DNA of 64,000 bases from NP936 sp002726085 (GTDB lineage Bacteria; Acidobacteriota; Vicinamibacteria; Vicinamibacterales; UBA8438), in NCBI GenBank assembly GCA_036012905.1, contig DASCQF010000011.1:20648-84647 (forward strand), given 5' to 3'. Below the pieces are notes generated by a model, which saw nothing but the letters and a program-made list of their open reading frames with translations, had not been told where the DNA came from and searched no databases. A program made the translations under genes and the position numbers. Shown here in pieces: positions 18,619 through 27,416 of this stretch. Positions within the stretch are counted from its first letter, which is position 1, and the number at the start of each line of letters is the position of its first letter.

Positions 18619-18708
18619 TCCACCTCGCGCCTTCACGGTTCTGCACAGGGTCGCATTCGACGTCCCGCAAACTGGCGAACAGGCGGAAGTCGAGCCCTGT
18701 GAGTGTGT

Positions 18709-18714
18709 TACACT
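18709..18714 (+). promoter_or_regulatory. possible -10 box for a near-leaderless M23 gene
   Basis: TACACT ends 9 bases before ATG 18724, and no ribosome site is visible before that ATG. If active, transcription would start almost at the start codon. No matching -35 was found. Confidence 0.3.
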
Positions 18715-18723
18715 GCGTCGCGC

Positions 18724-19989
18724 ATGAAGAACCGCCTGTGGCGCGTCCCACTGCTTACCCTCGGACTCGGGCTGGTCGGGTGCGGATTCCAGCAGCTCCC
18801 ACTGCCCGAGGCGACCGCTGGCCCCGATATCTATCTCAAACCAGACACCCGAATCGTCGAGGATCAGGTGTCCCGCAACGCGACGCTGGCCACTCTGCTG
18901 GCATCCCACGAGATGTCGAGCGACGTGGCCTACGCCTTTGTCGAGGCGATGCGTCCGGTGTTCGACCCGCGCCGGTTGCGGTCCGGCCATCCCTACAAGC
19001 TCGTCTACGGGCCGAACGGGCGCTTCCGGCGGTTCGAGTATCACGTCGACGAAGATCAGTTCCTGCAAGTCGTCAACCAGGCGGCAGCGGCGCCGGTATT
19101 CGAGGCGGTGCTCGTCGATTACGAGAAGACGCTCGAACAGGTCGCCATGCGCGGCGAGATCAACCGCGAGAACAACTCGCTCTTCGCGGCGATGCTTGCC
19201 GGTGGCGGCAACACCCAGGTCGCGGTCGCCATGGCCGAGGTCTTGAGCGGTGAGATCGACTTCAACACCGAGCTGCGGCTCGGTGACAACTTTGACGTGC
19301 TCTACGAACGATTCGTGCGCGACGAGGTCCACGTAACCTACGGAGACGTATTGGCCGCGGCCTTCGAGAACGACGGTCGACAAGTCTACGGGTTCAGGTT
19401 TCAGCTTCCGAGCGACGCACCGGCCTATTTCGATGCGGAGGGCCGGTCGCTGAAGCGCCAGTTCCTGGCGTCGCCGTTTCGGTTCGAGCCGCGTCTCACC
19501 TCGCGGTTTTCGTATCGGCGGATGCATCCAGTCCTCGGGACCGAACGGGCCCATCTGGGCGTCGATTATGGGGCGCCGACTGGTACGCCGGTCATCGCGG
19601 TCGCCAACGGGACCCTCGTGTCGGCCGCCCCAAGCGGGGGCTCAGGCAACATGGTGCGGTTGCGTCACACCAACGGCTACGAGACCTATTACCTGCACCT
19701 GTCACGGTTCGCCAAGGGGATGCGGCGGGGTGCCCGGATCCTGCAGGGAGAGGTGATTGGCTACGTGGGGTCGACCGGTCTGGCGACGGGGCCACACCTG
19801 GACTACCGCATTCGAAAGAACGGCACCTTCGTGAACCCGCTCCTCGAGCGCCGAAACATGCCGCCTGGTGATCCGGTGCCAGAGGCCCAGATGGCCGCGT
19901 TCCGGGAAGTCCGCGACCACGCGCTGGCCCAGTTGACTGGACAGCAGCAGCGGTTCGGCAACGCCCCGATTGGGGCGAACACCCAGTGA
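18724..19989 (+). CDS. M23 family peptidase, lipoprotein
   Basis: 421 residues. The lipobox is LVGC with lipidated C20, placing it at a membrane facing the periplasm. About residues 45-130 form an OapA/LysM-like region (TLATLLASHEMSSDVAY). The C-terminal M23 domain (about 265-385) has zinc-site residues in HLGVDYGAP and HLDYRI and the catalytic HLS in YYLHLSRF. M23 enzymes are peptidoglycan endopeptidases; some are inactive cell-division activators, but the zinc ligands appear intact here. An alternative GTG at 18703 would add residues before the signal peptide and is not preferred. Confidence 0.9.
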   Translation: MKNRLWRVPLLTLGLGLVGCGFQQLPLPEATAGPDIYLKPDTRIVEDQVSRNATLATLLASHEMSSDVAYAFVEAMRPVFDPRRLRSGHPYKLVYGPNGRFRRFEYHVDEDQFLQVVNQAAAAPVFEAVLVDYEKTLEQVAMRGEINRENNSLFAAMLAGGGNTQVAVAMAEVLSGEIDFNTELRLGDNFDVLYERFVRDEVHVTYGDVLAAAFENDGRQVYGFRFQLPSDAPAYFDAEGRSLKRQFLASPFRFEPRLTSRFSYRRMHPVLGTERAHLGVDYGAPTGTPVIAVANGTLVSAAPSGGSGNMVRLRHTNGYETYYLHLSRFAKGMRRGARILQGEVIGYVGSTGLATGPHLDYRIRKNGTFVNPLLERRNMPPGDPVPEAQMAAFREVRDHALAQLTGQQQRFGNAPIGANTQ

Positions 19990-20071
19990 CGATTGCGGCG
20001 GCGTGACGGGGCTTCACAGTTTCGCCGGCGTGACCCGGTCCCGGACACCCTAGCCTCCGACGGATTTCCAG

Positions 20072-21313
20072 ATGGCCGCTGTTCGTCCGTTTCGCGCGCT
20101 CCGCCCGGAACCCGGCGCGGCCGCGGCCGTAGCCGCCGTGCCCTACGACGTCGTCAGCACCGAGGATGCGCGGGTGCTCGCTGCCGACGCGCCGCTCAGC
20201 TTTCTCCATGTGACACGGGCCGAGATCGATCTGGCTGCGGACACCGATCCGTACGACCCGGTCGTCTACGAGACGGCGCGCGAGAATCTGGCGTCGCTGC
20301 GTGGTGCGGCGCCACTGGTGGTCGAGGCGGAGCCGGCGCTGTATGTCTATCGCCTGGTCGATGGCGACCACGTGCAGACCGGGCTGGCAGGCTGCTATTC
20401 GCTCGACGAATACGACAGCGGCGCCATCAAGAAGCACGAGCGGACCCGTCCGGCGAAAGAGGACGACCGCACGCGCCATATGGTGACGATCGGGGCGCAG
20501 ACTGGGGTCGTCTTTCTCACCTATCGAGGGACGCCGGTGATCGACGCGGCGGTCGAGACGGTCTCGGGACAGGCGCCGCTGTTCGACTTCGAGGCGCCGG
20601 ACGAAGTGCGTCACACCGTCTGGCGGGCGACACCGGAAGAAACGGCGCAGTTGGTTGACAGATTCGCCGCCGTGCCGGCGCTCTACATCGCCGATGGTCA
20701 TCATCGCGCGGCCAGCGCCGCCCGCGCGCGTAGGGCGCCGCGGCACGGCGGGGACGGCGTCGCCGGGCCCTCCGAGCGGGATGTCTTTCTGGCGGTGGCA
20801 TTCCCGGACCGGCAGACCCGGATTCTGCCCTACAACCGGGCGCTCGCGAACTTGGCCGGGGCGACACCGGACCAGTTTCTCGCGTCGGTGGCGGCGCGGT
20901 GCCCGGTGGAGCCGACAAGCCAGACCACGCCGCCCAAAGGGGCATTGGCGATGTATGTCGACGGGCAGTGGTTCCGGGTCGGGTTGGCGGATAGCGAGCC
21001 TGGCGCCGGCAGCGGCACCATCGACCCGGTGGCGGCTCTCGACGTCTCGGTGCTGCAGGAGCGGTTGCTCGGGTCGGTGCTCGAAGTGGCCGACATCCGG
21101 ACCGACCCACGTGTTCGCTTCGTAGGAGGGGAGCGCGGCACGGCCGAGCTGGTGCGGCTGGTCGATGCGGGAGAGGCGGCGGTCGCCTTCTCGCTAGCCC
21201 CGGTCACCGTCTCGGAACTGCTGTCGATCGCCGACGCCGGAGCGATCATGCCGCCCAAATCGACCTGGTTCGAGCCCAAGCTCCGGGACGGACTCCTCAC
21301 GCATCTGATCTGA
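20072..21313 (+). CDS. DUF1015 family protein
   Basis: 413 residues, cytoplasmic. The N-terminal pattern VRPFRALRP..AAVPYDVVSTEDAR and the later KKHERTRPAKEDDRTRH and ADGHHRAASA are hallmarks of the DUF1015 family. The family has no established biochemical activity. Its gene very often lies next to serA or serC, and here serC follows after 137 bp, which supports a link with serine/phosphoserine metabolism (inference from context). Confidence 0.88.
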   Translation: MAAVRPFRALRPEPGAAAAVAAVPYDVVSTEDARVLAADAPLSFLHVTRAEIDLAADTDPYDPVVYETARENLASLRGAAPLVVEAEPALYVYRLVDGDHVQTGLAGCYSLDEYDSGAIKKHERTRPAKEDDRTRHMVTIGAQTGVVFLTYRGTPVIDAAVETVSGQAPLFDFEAPDEVRHTVWRATPEETAQLVDRFAAVPALYIADGHHRAASAARARRAPRHGGDGVAGPSERDVFLAVAFPDRQTRILPYNRALANLAGATPDQFLASVAARCPVEPTSQTTPPKGALAMYVDGQWFRVGLADSEPGAGSGTIDPVAALDVSVLQERLLGSVLEVADIRTDPRVRFVGGERGTAELVRLVDAGEAAVAFSLAPVTVSELLSIADAGAIMPPKSTWFEPKLRDGLLTHLI

Positions 21314-21317
21314 CACA

Positions 21318-21435
21318 CGAAGAAGCCAGAAGGCAGAAGGTAGAAGTCAGAAGAAGTCGGAGGGCTTCGCCAGCATCGCACTTGATTTTCCCAGTGACCG
21401 AAGACGACAAGCTTCATTCTGACTTCTGACTTCTA
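21318..21435. repeat. dispersed repeat between DUF1015 and serC
   Basis: Left arm AGAAGCCAGAAGGCAGAAG...AGTCAG and right arm TTCTGACTTCTGACTTCTA (21417-21435) are partly complementary, with the core CGGAGGGCTTCGCCA just after the left arm. The same core occurs at about 58951. It separates two genes usually found together. Confidence 0.7.
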
Positions 21436-21450
21436 AGGAAATACCCTGCT

Positions 21451-22548
21451 ATGTCCTCTACCCCGACCCACCGCATCTTCAACTTCAGCGCCGGACCGGC
21501 TGTGCTCCCGGAACCCGTTCTCGAGGAGGCGCAGCGCGATCTCATGGCCCTGCCGGGGGTCGGTATGTCGGTGCTCGAGATCAGCCACCGGTCGGCGGCG
21601 TTCGACCGGATCCTGGGGCAGGCGGAGGCGGACCTGCGGGCGTTGACCGGCGCTGGTGACGAGTATCACGTGCTATTCCTGCAAGGGGGCGCCAGCCAGC
21701 AGTTCGCTATGGTGCCGATGAACCTGCTCCCGCCGGACGGAGTGGCCGACTACTCGCTGACCGGCAGTTGGGCGAAGAAGGCGGCGGCCGAGGCGGCGAA
21801 GTTCGGACGGGTGAATATCTGCGCGACGACCGAGGAGGAGGCGTTCACCCGGGTGCCGGCATTCGACGGGCTGCAGGTAAGCGACGGCAGCGCATATGTG
21901 CACGTCACCTCCAACAACACGATCGTCGGAACGCAGTGGCCCTCGATGCCGGACGTGGGAGATACCCCGCTGGTGGTCGACGCGTCGTCGGATCTGCTCT
22001 GCCGCCCGATCGATATGACCCGCTACGGGCTCATCTACGGCGGTGCGCAGAAGAATCTCGGACCGGCCGGCTTGACGCTCGTCATCATCCGCGCCGATCT
22101 CGCCGAGCGGGGTCCAGAGTCGTTGCCCACGATGCTGCGTTACGCGGTGGCAGCCAAGAACCGGTCGCGCTACAACACGCCGCCGGTGTTCGCCATCTAC
22201 CTGTTCGGCCTCGTCATGCGCTGGCTGCTCGACAACGGCGGACTGGCGGCGATGGAGACCCGCAACCGGCGTAAGGCGGCGCTGCTCTACGAGGCGATCG
22301 ACCGGACGGGGTTCTACCGGGGCACCGCGCAGACTGGCAGCCGCTCGCTGATGAACGTGACGTTCCGGCTATCTTCCGAAGAGCTCGAGCGGCGGTTCGT
22401 CACCGAGGCGGGCGAGGCGGGATTCTCGGGGCTCAAGGGGCACCGCTCGGTCGGGGGCCAGCGCGCCTCTATTTACAACGCGTTTCCCGAATCGGGCGTC
22501 GAGGCGCTCGTCGCGTTCATGGCGGAGTTCGAGCGCGTCCACGGGTAG
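21451..22548 (+). CDS. serC: phosphoserine aminotransferase
   Basis: 365 residues. Converts 3-phosphohydroxypyruvate and glutamate to phosphoserine and 2-oxoglutarate in serine synthesis. Begins with the family signature FNFSAGPAVLPEPVL, has the substrate loop ISHRS, the phosphate-binding LQGGASQQF and Schiff-base lysine K201 in GGAQKNLGPAG. The length matches bacterial SerC. AAGGAA lies unusually far (about 12 bases) before the ATG, so initiation may be weak or the upstream repeat may matter. Confidence 0.96.
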   Translation: MSSTPTHRIFNFSAGPAVLPEPVLEEAQRDLMALPGVGMSVLEISHRSAAFDRILGQAEADLRALTGAGDEYHVLFLQGGASQQFAMVPMNLLPPDGVADYSLTGSWAKKAAAEAAKFGRVNICATTEEEAFTRVPAFDGLQVSDGSAYVHVTSNNTIVGTQWPSMPDVGDTPLVVDASSDLLCRPIDMTRYGLIYGGAQKNLGPAGLTLVIIRADLAERGPESLPTMLRYAVAAKNRSRYNTPPVFAIYLFGLVMRWLLDNGGLAAMETRNRRKAALLYEAIDRTGFYRGTAQTGSRSLMNVTFRLSSEELERRFVTEAGEAGFSGLKGHRSVGGQRASIYNAFPESGVEALVAFMAEFERVHG

Positions 22549-22664
22549 AGGACACGCGATCGGCGTGCGTCCATGGTTGAGCTTTGTGGTAGCGTTAGCG
22601 GCTCTGCATGGAATGGCGCGCGGGTCGGCGTCGGGCTGCGTCGCGGACGGTGCGGGAGGGCGAT

Positions 22665-23414
22665 GTGCTGACATCGGTGATCGTGATGTTGGTCGTCTCG
22701 TCAGCGGTGACCCAGGCGGCTGTCTTTGCCACCACGATCTACCTGCACCGGAGCGCTACGCACCGAGCGCTCGACCTGCACCCGGTCGTCGAGTGGGGTT
22801 TCCGGTTCGTGATCTGGATGACCACCGGCATGGTGCCGCGCCAGTGGGTCGCCGTACACCGAAAACACCACGCGTTCACCGATGAGGCGGGAGATCCGCA
22901 CAGCCCGCTGCTGATGGGTTTCTGGTCGGTACAGCTTGGTAACGCCTTTCACTATGTCCGGGAGGCGCGAAAACCTGAAGTGGTCGAGAAATACGTCCGC
23001 GATATGGCACCCGATGGGTGGGACCGCGTATTGTTTGACCGTGGCCCGCTCGGCCTGCTGATCGGGATCGCGGGGTTGTGCGTCGTGCTGGGTGTCGGGT
23101 GGGGGCTGCTGGCGGCGCTGATACACACCGTCATGTACGTGTTCGTGCTGTCGTCATCGATCAACGGCCTCTGCCACTACGCCGGATACAAGAACTTCAC
23201 AAACACGGCGACGAACATCCGGACACTGGCGCTCGTCACCGGTGGCGAAGGACTGCACAACAACCACCACGAGTTTCCACGTAGCCCGAAATTCAGCTTC
23301 CGACCGAGCGAGCTCGACCCGGCGTGGCCGGTGATCCGGTTGCTGTCGCGGCTCGAGCTCGCCAGACCCTACAAGACCATCAAGCAGAGCGAGCCGTCGC
23401 CGCAGGGGTCGTGA
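22665..23414 (+). CDS. membrane fatty acid desaturase (acyl-lipid/acyl-CoA delta-9 type)
   Basis: 249 residues from GTG 22665, favoured because GGGAGG lies 5 bases before it; ATG 22608 is an alternative. The enzyme inserts a double bond in an acyl chain using a di-iron centre in the membrane. All three histidine clusters are present: HRSATH (28-33), HRKHH (65-69) and HNNHH (198-202), plus the late HYAGY. Several hydrophobic segments fit a four-helix desaturase. Its TGA overlaps the rhomboid start as GTGA, so the two are coupled. Confidence 0.92.
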   Translation: MLTSVIVMLVVSSAVTQAAVFATTIYLHRSATHRALDLHPVVEWGFRFVIWMTTGMVPRQWVAVHRKHHAFTDEAGDPHSPLLMGFWSVQLGNAFHYVREARKPEVVEKYVRDMAPDGWDRVLFDRGPLGLLIGIAGLCVVLGVGWGLLAALIHTVMYVFVLSSSINGLCHYAGYKNFTNTATNIRTLALVTGGEGLHNNHHEFPRSPKFSFRPSELDPAWPVIRLLSRLELARPYKTIKQSEPSPQGS

Positions 23415-24328
23415 GACAAGTTCAAGGTTCCGTCGTCTGCTCCCAGTGCGGCCGGCTCGTGGGCGTGAACGAGGAGAAGTGCCCCTTTTGCGGCGCCTGG
23501 CGGCCCGGACTGTTCGGGTGGGCGACGGTGTTGCGCCGTTCGCTCGGTGGCCGGCTCGATCTGTTCACGCTCATTGTCGGCACGTGCGCCGCCCTGTATG
23601 CGGCGGCGTTGTTGATAAGCGTGGCCGGCGGCGCGAACATCTTGGGGGGAGGTCTGTTCTCGATCCTGTCGCCCAGCAGCCTCGCGCTGTACCAACTCGG
23701 GATGACTGGCGGGTTCGCCTGGGAGCAAGGGTGGTGGTGGACGCTGCTGACGGCGATGTATCTACACGGCAGCCTGCTACACATCATCTTCAATGTCATG
23801 TGGATCCGGAACCTGGGTCCGGCCGTGGCCGAGGTCTACGGGCCCGGGCGCGCTTTTCTGCTGTTCAACATTGCTGGGGCGGGCGGCTTTCTGGCGTCGA
23901 ACCTGTTGAACGGTGCGCTCGGTCTGCTCGTAGCGGTGGTGCGCGGTGAGTTGATGCTCAGGAGCGCGATAGACCTGGTGTTGTCGGGTCGGCTGGCTGC
24001 GCCGACGATCGGCGCCTCGGGCGCCATCTTCGGATTGCTGGCGGCGCTCATCGTCTACGGGCGACGACGGGGGAGCTCGATGATGACCCAGCAGCTCTGG
24101 CAGTGGGCGATCATTCTCGGTGTCTTCGGTTTTCTGATGCCCGGGATCAACAACTGGGCACATGGGGGCGGGTTCGCCGCCGGCTGGGTGGCCGCCCAGC
24201 TCATGAACCTCGACGACGTGCGGCAGGACAGCAGCTGGGTCCTGATGACCTCGCTCGGGCTGATCGTGCTCACGCTGGTCGGAGTGGGCCTGTCGTTCGT
24301 GCGGGTGACCGGGATCCTGCTCGGTTGA
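23411..24328 (+). CDS. rhomboid family intramembrane serine protease with N-terminal zinc ribbon
   Basis: 305 residues from GTG 23411. A zinc ribbon (CSQCGRL..KCPFCG, residues 10-30) precedes six or so hydrophobic segments. Rhomboid landmarks are HGSLLHIIFNVMWIRNLGP, catalytic S203 in GASGAIFG and H251 in NWAHGGGFAAG. It would cleave single-span membrane proteins. It overlaps the desaturase stop by 4 bases, and the Cys ribbon on the cytoplasmic side may bind a partner or metal (inference). Confidence 0.9.
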   Translation: MRQVQGSVVCSQCGRLVGVNEEKCPFCGAWRPGLFGWATVLRRSLGGRLDLFTLIVGTCAALYAAALLISVAGGANILGGGLFSILSPSSLALYQLGMTGGFAWEQGWWWTLLTAMYLHGSLLHIIFNVMWIRNLGPAVAEVYGPGRAFLLFNIAGAGGFLASNLLNGALGLLVAVVRGELMLRSAIDLVLSGRLAAPTIGASGAIFGLLAALIVYGRRRGSSMMTQQLWQWAIILGVFGFLMPGINNWAHGGGFAAGWVAAQLMNLDDVRQDSSWVLMTSLGLIVLTLVGVGLSFVRVTGILLG

Positions 24329-24333
24329 GCCTG

Positions 24334-25659
24334 TTACCGTCCCTGGTCCTCCCCCTCGGGTCCGCGCTGCCCGGCTCCTGGGCGGCGCCGCCGCCGGCGC
24401 CGCCGGCGCCGCCGAGGCCGCACTTGCTCCTCGTCGGGAGCGGCCGCTGCGGCGCTTGCCTCGCTCTGCCAGCGCTCGACCAGCTCAGGCGTCTGTCCGT
24501 GGACCTCCATCCAGGTGAGCGCGTCGGCGAACGCCGACCGATGCATCAGGGTCCGCGTCGCGCGCGGTGACAGTTGCTCTTCGGCCAGACGGTGTTGCAG
24601 ATCCAGTATCTGACGCAGACGCTCCAGGTCTCGGCGCGCGACCGGGAGGACGCCGAGCGAGACCTCGAGTGGGCGCTTGGCAAGCGGTTCGTGGGCCGCG
24701 CGGCGCCGGGGACGTTCGATCGTCGCGAACGGCGACACGATGCTGCCGAGCAGAATGGCGTTTCCGAGCGACGGCGGGATGTCGTCGAACTGGCGTCGGT
24801 ACCGATCGAGTGCCGCCAGCGACCGCCAGAGCGCGTCTGATCGGGCGCGGTCGAGCTCCGGTGCGATGTGCTGCAAGAGTTTTACGTCGCCCAGGTCGCG
24901 GATGATCCGTTCGGAGGCGCCGCTACGCGCAATCTTGTAGAGCTCCTCCACGAGACGCGCCGGTGAGCTGTGGGCGATCTCGCCATGATGCTTGCGGATT
25001 GCCGCGGTCACGGCTGGGTCAATGGAGAGATCGAGCCTGGCCGCCAGCACGATCGCCCGGAGCATACGGACCGGGTCCTCGATGAAGCGCTCGTTGGGGT
25101 CGCCGATGCTCCGAATCGTTCGGCTCCGGATGTCGCGCATGCCGTCGACATAATCGAGGATGGAGCGGGTAGACGCGTCGTAGAACAGCGCGTTGATCGT
25201 GAAGTCTCGCCGGAAGGCATCTTCCTCGGCTGTGCCAAACGTGTTGTCGCGTGGAATGAATCGCCGTGGGCGGGTGCCGGCCGCCGCTGCTTCCCGCTTG
25301 GCCCGTTCTCGTTCCGCCTCGCGCGCCCCGCGTTCGGTGTCGGTTTCCGGCGGAATCTGCTTGCGAAACGTGGCGACCTCGAGCGTCTTCTCGCCGAACT
25401 TGATGTGCGCCAGCCGGAATCGCCGACCGATGATCCAACAGTTTCGGAAGAGCCGCTTGATCTGCTGCGGATGCGCAGCGGTCCCGAGGTCGAAATCCTT
25501 CGGGCGCCGGTCCAGCAACAGGTCTCGCACACCACCGCCGACGAGATACGTCTCGAAGTCGTTCTGCTGGAGTCGGGCGATGACCTTGAGCGCGTCGTGG
25601 TCTATGTGCCGGCGGGAGACGTGATGCTCCGATCGCGGGATTGTGGTGGGCTCCGCCAT
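24334..25659 (-). CDS. pcnB: polynucleotide adenylyltransferase / tRNA nucleotidyltransferase family, PcnB-like
   Basis: 441 residues. Class II nucleotidyltransferase head with LVGGGVRDLLLD and metal ligands D55 and D57 in KDFDLGT, then RRDFTINAL and the neck motif RFIEDPVRMLRA. Poly(A) polymerase type is favoured over CCA-adding enzyme by the insert of about 40 residues after TFRKQ and the long basic tail. The C-terminus is almost pure arginine (about residues 414-425) from a GCCGCC-rich tract at 24380-24424, likely an RNA-binding tail and also a polymerase-slippage site. A longer frame to 25866 lacks support. Confidence 0.88.
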   Translation of the reverse strand: MAEPTTIPRSEHHVSRRHIDHDALKVIARLQQNDFETYLVGGGVRDLLLDRRPKDFDLGTAAHPQQIKRLFRNCWIIGRRFRLAHIKFGEKTLEVATFRKQIPPETDTERGAREAERERAKREAAAAGTRPRRFIPRDNTFGTAEEDAFRRDFTINALFYDASTRSILDYVDGMRDIRSRTIRSIGDPNERFIEDPVRMLRAIVLAARLDLSIDPAVTAAIRKHHGEIAHSSPARLVEELYKIARSGASERIIRDLGDVKLLQHIAPELDRARSDALWRSLAALDRYRRQFDDIPPSLGNAILLGSIVSPFATIERPRRRAAHEPLAKRPLEVSLGVLPVARRDLERLRQILDLQHRLAEEQLSPRATRTLMHRSAFADALTWMEVHGQTPELVERWQSEASAAAAAPDEEQVRPRRRRRRRRRRRPGAGQRGPEGEDQGR

Positions 25660-26032
25660 TCGGTCGAGGATTATACAACTCCGCCAGGATGGTGACTGGA
25701 GGGATTCGGGCCGACGAACGGCGCCGTTCTGACGTAAGGTGTTATTTGTAAGCAGCTTACGTAAATAGCAGTTGAGGGCGTGAGTGATTTTCCGCACTAG
25801 GTGAGACGCCCGAATCAGATGGTCGAAACCCCAACAGGGCCCGGGGTAAATCCAGGTGCTCGCCATACCAGTCTGGCGTCGCCGTGCAGTTGTAGCTGCG
25901 GTGCCGAGGCCGCCCTACCCGGATGTCGAATGACACGTGAACTGGAGTTTCAGGACGTACTGGCTTATAACAGCGGTGGAGAAGTGCTTGCGCGTGACGC
26001 CGATCAGGGCCGCGGGACAGGGAGTAGATGAC
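25660..26032. other. divergent intergenic region with short palindrome, no gene seen
   Basis: 373 bp between pcnB (-) and the propeller protein gene (+). Contains GTAAGCAGCTTAC at 25748-25760, a 5-base inverted repeat with a 3-base gap, next to TTACGTAA. It could be an operator for either gene. GGGAG lies 8 bases before the downstream ATG. No coding frame seen. Confidence 0.4.
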
Positions 26033-27379
26033 ATGAGCTCAGCCAGGTGCGGTCCCGTGCTGGTGTTGATGATGACGCTCACCGTCATTGAGCCGGCGGG
26101 GCGAGCGGCCGAGGCCGACAACTGGCCGCACTTGCGTGGGCCGACGATGAACGCCGCGGTGGCCGACAACCCGGACCTGCCCGAGACCTGGAGCCAGACC
26201 GAGAACGTCGAATGGGTCACCGACGTTCCGGGCCTCGGCTGGTCGAGCCCGGTGGTTTGGGGCAACCGCCTCTTCGTGACCACGGTGACCGCCGAGGGTG
26301 CGTTCGAACAGCCCAAGCCGGGGCTCTACGCGCCGCAGGGGCGTCCCGAGCCGCCGCCGCTCGAGCACGACTGGCTGGTCTACTGCCTGGATCTCGAGAC
26401 GGGTGACGTGCTCTGGCGCCGTTCCGTGAGCTCGGGCCGGCCGTCGTTCCCGCGCCATATGAAGAACACCTACGCGTCGGAAACGCCGACCACTGACGGC
26501 GAGCGGGTGTATGTGCGCTTCGGCGATCTCGGTCTTTACACCTTCGACATGGACGGAAACGAGGTCTGGAGCCTTGAGATTCCCGATAAACAGACGCGGT
26601 CAAACTGGGGGTCGGCCTCGTCGCCGGTGGTGCACGAAGACAAGCTGATCATCGTCTACGACAACGAGGAGGAGTCGTGGATCGCCGCGCTCGACAAGCG
26701 CACCGGTCGAGAGATCTGGCGCACGGCCCGCGACGAGGTCTCGAGCTGGGCCACTCCCTACATCTGGGAGCACGAGCAACGCACCGAAATTGTCACCTCG
26801 GCGGTCAACCGCATCCGTTCCTACGACCTCGACGGCAACCTTCTGTGGGAGATGGACGGCCGGATGTCTTGGGCATCCATCGCCACGCCGTTCTCGAGCC
26901 ACGGACTCGTCTATGTAAACTCCGGGTACTTCCGTGACGATCACCGACCCGCATACGCCATACGACCGGGAGCCAGCGGCGACATCACGCTCGTCGATGG
27001 GGAGCGGTCGAACGACTACGTCGCCTGGTATCAGCCGAAGGCCGGCAACTACAATACGTCGCCGCTCGTCTACGGCGACATCTACTACAGCCTGCTCGAC
27101 CGCGGGTTCTTCGAAGCCTACGATGCCCGGACCGGTGAGCCGGTCTACGGCCGGCAGCGCATCCGCGTGGGCGCAAGCTTCACCTCGTCGCCCTGGGCCT
27201 ACAACGGCAAGATCTTCGCGCTGAGCGAACAGGGCGACACGTACGTCATGCGAGCCGGACGCGAGTTCGAGGTGCTCGGGGTCAACAGCCTTGACGACAT
27301 GGCGATGGCGTCACCGGCGATCGTCGGCGACCGTCTGCTGATTCGTACGCGAACCAAGGTGTACAGCGTCAGAAAATGA
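26033..27379 (+). CDS. PQQ-like beta-propeller protein, exported
   Basis: 448 residues from ATG 26033. Signal peptide (MSSARCGPVLVLMMTLTV... ending GRAAEA), then propeller blades with WGNRLFVTTV, LETGDVLWRR, RTGREIWRT, DLDGNLLWEMD and a late YSVRK. This is the BamB/outer-membrane or YfgL-like PQQ-fold without the dehydrogenase GTGNP and catalytic Asp motifs. Function unknown; such proteins in Acidobacteria and Planctomycetes are often annotated only as PQQ-binding-like. Its end is 37 bp from polA, convergent. Confidence 0.85.
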   Translation: MSSARCGPVLVLMMTLTVIEPAGRAAEADNWPHLRGPTMNAAVADNPDLPETWSQTENVEWVTDVPGLGWSSPVVWGNRLFVTTVTAEGAFEQPKPGLYAPQGRPEPPPLEHDWLVYCLDLETGDVLWRRSVSSGRPSFPRHMKNTYASETPTTDGERVYVRFGDLGLYTFDMDGNEVWSLEIPDKQTRSNWGSASSPVVHEDKLIIVYDNEEESWIAALDKRTGREIWRTARDEVSSWATPYIWEHEQRTEIVTSAVNRIRSYDLDGNLLWEMDGRMSWASIATPFSSHGLVYVNSGYFRDDHRPAYAIRPGASGDITLVDGERSNDYVAWYQPKAGNYNTSPLVYGDIYYSLLDRGFFEAYDARTGEPVYGRQRIRVGASFTSSPWAYNGKIFALSEQGDTYVMRAGREFEVLGVNSLDDMAMASPAIVGDRLLIRTRTKVYSVRK

Positions 27380-27416
27380 TGTGTCGTTCCTAGGTGAAGC
27401 GCTACTAGGGATGCTG

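Noticed and set aside
24380..24424. Frameshift or contamination in the poly-Arg tract of PcnB
   Set aside because: The frame stays open and ends normally; Arg-rich tails are known in PcnB-type enzymes.
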